Assembly: GCF_024197615.1 (NCBI RefSeq)
Contig: NZ_JAKUKE010000001.1
Span: 1,169,285 to 1,233,284 of the forward strand
Direction: 5' to 3'
Length of the DNA: 64,000 bases
Source: Desulfuromonas sp. KJ2020
GTDB taxonomy: Bacteria > Desulfobacterota > Desulfuromonadia > Desulfuromonadales > SZUA-540
Part shown: piece by piece, positions 59,888 through 64,000 of the stretch
Layout of the letters: every line of letters starts with the position of its first letter
Numbering within the stretch: the stretch's first letter is position 1
Made by a program: the position numbers and the translations under genes
The notes under the pieces: model-generated
What the model was told of the DNA's origin: nothing
Databases searched by the model: none
What the model saw: only the letters and a program-made list of their open reading frames with translations

Positions 59888-61324
59888 ATGAAAGGAAAGA
59901 TCATGGGGACGATCGGAAGGCTGATTTTTTTTCTGTTTTGCCTCCCCGTGCTGGCGGGGCTTCTGGTCGCCTGCGGAGAACAGAAAAAAGAGACCCGCAT
60001 CGCGACGTCGGTCCGTGATCACCAGGCCAAACCGCCGGTGGAAGAACCGGCCCAGGAGCTTCTCTCCACGCAGGCCTCCTTTATTGAAGTCTCGCAGAAA
60101 GTCACCCCTTCCGTCGTCAATATCAGCACGGCCCGCACCCGTTCGGCCCAGGCCCTGCCCCCCTTCTTCGAGGATTTCTTCGGGGAGTTCTTCCGGGGGC
60201 ATCCCCCGATTCCACGCAAGGAGCAGAGCCTTGGCTCGGGTGTTATCATCAGTGCCGACGGATATATTCTCACCAATGAACATGTCATTCGCGGCGCCGA
60301 AGAGATCAAGGTCAAGCTTTCCGACCAGCGCGTCTACGACGGTACGGTTATCGGTGGCGATCCCCGTACGGATGTCGCTGTGGTTAAAATTGAGCCCGAA
60401 GAGGAACTGCCGGCCGCTGTCCTCGGCAATTCGGATGGCCTGCAGGTCGGGCAATGGGCTCTGGCCATCGGCAATCCCTTCGGCCTGGACCGCACCCTGA
60501 CGGTTGGCGTCATCTCGGCGACCGGCCGTACCAATGTGGGCATCGAGGATTACGAAGATTTCATTCAGACGGATGCCTCTATCAATCCCGGCAACTCGGG
60601 CGGCCCCCTGCTCAACATCTATGGCGAAGTGGTGGGAATCAACACCGCCATCGTCGCCTCCGGACAGGGGATCGGTTTTGCCATTCCGATCAACCTGGCC
60701 CGGCTGATCGCCGACCAGTTGATCGAAAAGGGAGAAGTGACCCGCGGCTGGCTGGGCGTCAGCCTGCAGCCGCTGACGCCGGAGCTGGCCCGGTCCTTTG
60801 GTCTGGACAAGGTTGGCGGTGCTCTGGTCAACCAGGTCTTTGACGATTCCCCGGCGGCTGCGGCCGGCGTGCGGCGTGGCGATATCCTGCTGACCTTTGC
60901 CGGTAAGGACATCCGCGGCGTGCGGGAGTTGCAGCTCCTGGTCGCCAGCACCCCGGCCGGCAAGACGGAAAGACTGGAAGTGCTGCGTGACGGCAAGATC
61001 CTCGAACTGGAGGTCAGGCTCGCGGTTCGCGATGAAGAGGCGGCTGCCCCTAAAGTAAGTGCTGGGCAGAGCCGGGGGCTGGGAATGGTCGTTGCCGCCA
61101 ACGCCGATGGTCCGGGCGTCAAAGTGGTTCAGGTCGACGAGAATAGCCCGGCGGCCCAGGCCGGCATCCGCGAAGGGGATGTCGTCCTGACGGTGAATCA
61201 CGAAGATGTCAACGATGTGGCCGCTTTTGAGCGGTCGGCCAAAAAGATGACGGAAGGCAAGAACGTGGTTCTGCTCGTACAACGCGGCAACACCACGCTC
61301 TACCTGGCTTTCCCGGCACCTTGA
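59888..61324 (+). CDS. DegP/HtrA-family periplasmic serine protease with lipoprotein signal
   Basis: A 478-residue Do-like protease/chaperone. Catalytic triad H132 (TNEHV), D162 (RTDVAV) and S237 (GNSGGP), then two PDZ domains (about 275-365 and 385-478) ending in LVQRGNTTLYLAF. The N-terminus IGRLIFFLFCLPVLAGLLVAC has a lipobox LVAC with Cys29, so it may be membrane-anchored by lipid rather than free, unusual for DegP. A 30-residue proline/glutamate linker separates it from the protease. Own promoter; followed by a small gene and rluD. Confidence 0.92.
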   Translation: MKGKIMGTIGRLIFFLFCLPVLAGLLVACGEQKKETRIATSVRDHQAKPPVEEPAQELLSTQASFIEVSQKVTPSVVNISTARTRSAQALPPFFEDFFGEFFRGHPPIPRKEQSLGSGVIISADGYILTNEHVIRGAEEIKVKLSDQRVYDGTVIGGDPRTDVAVVKIEPEEELPAAVLGNSDGLQVGQWALAIGNPFGLDRTLTVGVISATGRTNVGIEDYEDFIQTDASINPGNSGGPLLNIYGEVVGINTAIVASGQGIGFAIPINLARLIADQLIEKGEVTRGWLGVSLQPLTPELARSFGLDKVGGALVNQVFDDSPAAAAGVRRGDILLTFAGKDIRGVRELQLLVASTPAGKTERLEVLRDGKILELEVRLAVRDEEAAAPKVSAGQSRGLGMVVAANADGPGVKVVQVDENSPAAQAGIREGDVVLTVNHEDVNDVAAFERSAKKMTEGKNVVLLVQRGNTTLYLAFPAP

Positions 61325-61358
61325 ACTTTTATAAAAAGTCACTTTTGAGGAGATAGTC

Positions 61359-61628
61359 ATGGCCAGGCTGGTAGAAAATCCGGATCTCGCGTTTCGATTG
61401 GCGCGAGCTATCATTTCCGACATTGCTCTTTACAATCAGGAGAAAGTCAAGGACGGCATCAAGAACGACAACCTGTTCGATGTCCTCGCGGACGAACTGG
61501 CGGAGGGGCGGGAACATTTCCACTCCCGGGTCGCCCCCGATCTCCCCAACCGGGATCACCTCTATGACCGTGCCATTGTCGATGTCATGGTCAAGCAGGC
61601 GGGAAAAATCGAAAGCTCTATCTGGTAG
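61359..61628 (+). CDS. Small conserved-looking protein of unknown function
   Basis: An 89-residue soluble, mostly helical protein: MARLVENPDLAFRLARAIISDIALYNQEKVKDGI then NDNLFDVLADELAEGREHFHSRVAP and DRAIVDVMVKQAGKIESSIW. No motif I recognise. ATG with GAGGAGAT upstream. The stop is immediately followed by the rluD ATG with no gap, so the two are translationally coupled. The ribosome site, the compact coupling and the protein-like composition make it likely real. Confidence 0.75.
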   Translation: MARLVENPDLAFRLARAIISDIALYNQEKVKDGIKNDNLFDVLADELAEGREHFHSRVAPDLPNRDHLYDRAIVDVMVKQAGKIESSIW

Positions 61629-62609
61629 ATGGAAGAACGTCACCAGTTTACCTTCAGTCGCGGACGGCCGCCTGAACGACTGGACCATTTTCTGGCAGAA
61701 CAGCTTCCCGAGCTGACGCGGTCCCAACTGAAAAAACTGATTGACGAGGGCCGGATAACGCTCAATGGCGCCGCCGCCAAGCCGGGGGGCAAGTTGAAGG
61801 GAGGGGAGGAAATCTCCGTTACCCTGCCGCCGCCCGCCCCGTCAGAGGCTATTCCCCAGGAAATCCCCCTGAAGGTCCTTTACGAGGATTCCCATCTGAT
61901 CGTGATCGACAAGCCGGCCGGATTGGTGGTCCACCCGGCTCCCGGACATCAGCAGGGGACCCTGGTCAACGCGCTGCTGCATCACTGCCGTGACCTCGCC
62001 GGGATCGGCGGCGAGCTGCGTCCCGGCATTGTCCATCGTCTTGACAAGGATACCTCCGGCGTCATGGTGGCGACCAAGGACGATGAAACGCACCAGAGTC
62101 TGGCCGCCCAGTTCAAGGCGCACTCCATCTGCCGCCGCTATGTCGCGCTGGTGCACGGCCTGCTCGAGAACGATCGCGGGACGGTGGATAGCCTCATCGG
62201 CCGTCATCCGACCCAGCGCAAGAAGATGAGCACCCAGGCGCGGTCCGGTCGTCGGGCCGTCACCCACTGGCGGGTCCTTGAGCGGTTTGAACTGGACAGG
62301 CTCACCTGGGTGGAGCTGACCCTGGAGACGGGCCGTACCCATCAGATACGTGTTCACCTCTCCGGGTTGAATTACCCCATCGTCGGTGATCCCGTTTATG
62401 GCAGCAGCAGCCGGCTCGCGTCGTTGGGTGATGACGACTTGCGCAGGCGGATACAGACACTTGGCCGGCAGGCGCTGCATGCTCGTTTGCTGGGCTTCGT
62501 CCATCCGGCCAGTGGCGAGTACATGGAGTTCGAGAGCGCCCCGCCGGAGGATATGGGCAGTGTTCTCGCCTTTTTGCGAGAAAAGCACGGGCACCAAAGC
62601 GGGCTCTGA
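61629..62609 (+). CDS. rluD: 23S rRNA pseudouridine synthase, RluD family
   Basis: A 326-residue RluA/RluD-family enzyme: N-terminal S4 RNA-binding domain (about 12-70, RLDHFLAEQLPELTRSQLKKLIDEGRITLNG) and catalytic domain with HRLDKDTSGVMV (catalytic Asp in RLDKDTSG, near 141) and ETGRTHQIRVH. It modifies helix 69 uridines if a true RluD, but RluC-type specificity cannot be excluded. The ATG is immediately after the upstream stop. Confidence 0.92.
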   Translation: MEERHQFTFSRGRPPERLDHFLAEQLPELTRSQLKKLIDEGRITLNGAAAKPGGKLKGGEEISVTLPPPAPSEAIPQEIPLKVLYEDSHLIVIDKPAGLVVHPAPGHQQGTLVNALLHHCRDLAGIGGELRPGIVHRLDKDTSGVMVATKDDETHQSLAAQFKAHSICRRYVALVHGLLENDRGTVDSLIGRHPTQRKKMSTQARSGRRAVTHWRVLERFELDRLTWVELTLETGRTHQIRVHLSGLNYPIVGDPVYGSSSRLASLGDDDLRRRIQTLGRQALHARLLGFVHPASGEYMEFESAPPEDMGSVLAFLREKHGHQSGL

Positions 62610-62675
62610 TCTGAAACACAGGACGTTAATTCAAAAAGCGTCTTATCTTTAAGAAGTTACGGAGACATTCTCATC

Positions 62676-63470
62676 ATGAAACAGGTACGCCAGGGTAAGA
62701 TCACCTATCTGCAGCCGGCATGGGCCGAGGGACTCCCCCTTGCGGCCGGTTTTACTACCCGCAACGGCGGGGTCAGCCGGCCGCCCTACAACTCCTTGAA
62801 CCTGGGATTCAATACGGATGACCCGGTTTACAATGTCGAGGGGAATCGTTCCAACCTCGCCCGCGCCTTCGACTTGCAGCCGCGTCAGCTGCTGACCGTC
62901 AAGCAGGTCCATGGCACCGATGTGCTCATTATCGATGCGCCCAATCCCGATCTCTCCCATTTCCTCACCGTGGAGAGCGATGCGGTGATCACCGACCAGC
63001 CCGGCATCATGGTGGGTGTGCTGGTGGCCGACTGCTATCCCGTCCTGATTTACGACGCCAAACGCAAAGTGGCCGGCGTGGTTCATGTCGGCTGGCGCGG
63101 GGCGGCGGCGGGCATTATTGCCAAGACCATCGGCGCCATGGAAGCCAACTTCGGTTGTCAGGCTGAGAACCTGCTGGCCGCCATTGGTCCCGGCATCGGG
63201 GCCCACAAGTATGAAGTGGATCGTCCCGTGCGGGATGCTTTCCGCCAGGGTTCCGGGTTCTGGGAGGAAATCGCCACGGAGGTCAGTCTGGGCTGCTGGC
63301 GGCTCGACCTCAAAAAGAGCTGTCTGCTGCAGCTGGAAAAGGCGGGGGTGAAAACCGGCCAGATCACGGCGGCGCAGGAATGTACCTGCTGTCACCGCGA
63401 GCTCTTCTTTTCCTATCGCCGGGACAAGGGCGCAACGGGGAGGCAACTGGGCTTTATCTTGATCAAGTGA
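62676..63470 (+). CDS. pgeF: Peptidoglycan editing factor PgeF (YfiH/laccase-domain)
   Basis: A 264-residue member of the multicopper-polyphenol-oxidase-like family, shown in E. coli to remove mis-incorporated L-Ser residues from peptidoglycan precursors; older names are laccase or polyphenol oxidase. Motifs: TRNGGVSRPPYNSLNLG (about 29-45), VKQVHGTDV (His near 77), ADCYPVLIYD (Cys near 115) and HVGWRGAAAGI (His near 132). ATG 62676 with GGAGACATT upstream. Often beside rluD, as here. Ends at the shared terminator. Confidence 0.92.
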   Translation: MKQVRQGKITYLQPAWAEGLPLAAGFTTRNGGVSRPPYNSLNLGFNTDDPVYNVEGNRSNLARAFDLQPRQLLTVKQVHGTDVLIIDAPNPDLSHFLTVESDAVITDQPGIMVGVLVADCYPVLIYDAKRKVAGVVHVGWRGAAAGIIAKTIGAMEANFGCQAENLLAAIGPGIGAHKYEVDRPVRDAFRQGSGFWEEIATEVSLGCWRLDLKKSCLLQLEKAGVKTGQITAAQECTCCHRELFFSYRRDKGATGRQLGFILIK

Positions 63471-63496
63471 CGGGGTCTTCGCCCCGCTTAGCAAAA

Positions 63497-63541
63497 CCAA
63501 CCAAAAGGGGGGAGCGCCGAACGCTCCCCCCTTTTGGTTGG
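63497..63541. terminator. Bidirectional terminator between pgeF and the DUF2845 gene
   Basis: A perfect 20-bp stem, 63497-63516 with 63522-63541, around CCGAA. CCAAAAGGGGGGAGCG and its complement give A- and T-runs on each side, serving both converging genes. Confidence 0.9.
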
Positions 63542-63547
63542 CATGAC

Positions 63548-63865
63548 TTATTGCCGGTCGCCGTGTTCTATGGTGGCCAGCTCCCCTCCTTTGAAGGTCA
63601 AAATACGCATGAAGCTGCCCGCGCCCATGTCGTAGGTCCATTGCTCGACCACGACCTTGCGGGCTGAGCCGCTGCCGAGAAAGTAATCGAAAACCGTTTC
63701 TTCTCCCACGACTTCCTTCAGCAACGGGTCGCCGCATTTCTGCAGCACTTCAACTTTGGTGGCTCCCTCGGAGATGACATAGCCGTCGCAGCGCATGCCC
63801 GCCGCCCCGGCCAAGAGGGGAGAAAGCAGAAATGACAGGACGACCAGGACAGTTATCTTTTTCAT
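63548..63865 (-). CDS. DUF2845-family secreted protein
   Basis: A 105-residue protein with a Sec signal peptide (MKKITVLVVLSFLLSPLLAGAAG), then MRCDGYVISEGATKVEVLQKCGDPLL, the DUF2845 hallmark pair of cysteines (C26, C44), and a beta-rich C-terminal YDMGAGSFMRILTFKGGELATIE. It resembles small SmpA/BamE-like outer-membrane-associated domains. Function unknown. AAGGAGAACG precedes ATG; the ribosome site overlaps the trkH stop. Confidence 0.85.
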   Translation of the reverse strand: MKKITVLVVLSFLLSPLLAGAAGMRCDGYVISEGATKVEVLQKCGDPLLKEVVGEETVFDYFLGSGSARKVVVEQWTYDMGAGSFMRILTFKGGELATIEHGDRQ

Positions 63866-63876
63866 GAACGTTCTCC

Positions 63877-64000
63877 TTATTTGCGCCAGAAAGAGGGGAA
63901 GAGCAGCACCAACACGGTAAAGATTTCCAGACGTCCGAGCAGCATACAGGCGGTCAGGACCAGTTTGCCGAAGGGGACGATGTGGGCGTAATTGTCCACC
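63877..64000 (-). CDS. trkH: Trk potassium uptake protein TrkH, 3' end
   Basis: Only the last 40 codons are inside the window; the gene continues to the right. The - strand reading [20 protein letters not shown] then [20 protein letters not shown] ends at TAA (63877-63879). This is the characteristic TrkH/KtrB C-terminus ([10 protein letters not shown]...FWR). TrkH is the membrane subunit for potassium uptake. The stop overlaps the ribosome site of the DUF2845 gene. Confidence 0.85.
   Translation of the reverse strand, partial: VDNYAHIVPFGKLVLTACMLLGRLEIFTVLVLLFPSFWRK

Noticed and set aside
1..64000. CRISPR array, prophage or insertion sequence
   Set aside because: No regularly spaced direct repeats, no phage structural genes and no transposase were seen; the only recombinase is the integron integrase.

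Overview
The window looks like a piece of chromosome from a GC-rich member of the Desulfuromonadales (Geobacter/Desulfuromonas relatives, formerly Deltaproteobacteria). This is inferred from the gene order (rho-rpmE-thyX-prfA-prmC-murA-hisGDBHAF-hisIE, then yqeY-cvpA-mutS2-dnaG-rpoD), from Shine-Dalgarno-led genes with ATG/TTG/GTG starts, and from lineage-typical TAXI-TRAP, LOG, ElbB and DUF164-type genes. No database search was possible.

The accessory part is at the left edge (1-2.8 kb). An integron integrase gene (intI, + strand) faces away from two AT-rich gene cassettes on the - strand. The cassettes encode a secreted protein and a small membrane-anchored protein, neither recognisable. 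One complete attC hairpin site (703-764) and part of a second (1-103) are visible. Between the attI junction and intI lies a perfect 33-nt palindrome, with a candidate divergent promoter pair (cassette promoter Pc and integrase promoter Pint).

From 2.8 to 14.4 kb, housekeeping genes follow: GNAT acetyltransferase, M20 deacylase, TPR protein, glpD, pepA, a 54-residue zinc ribbon and ettA. Then comes metX under a SAM-I riboswitch, an orphan small-RNA candidate, an IscR-like Rrf2 regulator, gluQ and a lipoprotein gene. From 14.8 to 33.5 kb is the long + strand information-processing and histidine block, whose intergenic gaps carry three copies of an inverted-repeat element. A CAU-anticodon tRNA gene follows rpoD, then a Nif3-family gene, a zinc-ribbon coiled-coil gene and rnpB.

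From 36 to 42 kb are a cysteine-cluster protein, a LOG protein, a TAXI-type TRAP transporter with a universal stress protein, and an unknown gene. From 42 to 58.9 kb genes run on the - strand: 2-oxoglutarate dehydrogenase (sucA-sucB-lpdA), marC, an operon of two rubredoxins with lipB-lipA-trxB-NUDIX-ykgJ, a large glutamate synthase, elbB, and an XRE-cupin regulator. The last 5 kb hold a HAD phosphatase, a lipoprotein-type HtrA protease, rluD, pgeF, DUF2845 and the 3' end of trkH.

Functional links: LipB and LipA make the lipoyl cofactor needed by the SucB E2 subunit encoded nearby. PrmC methylates the PrfA release factor encoded just upstream. MetX is controlled by the end product S-adenosylmethionine. 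The short HisG needs a HisZ partner that is not in the window.
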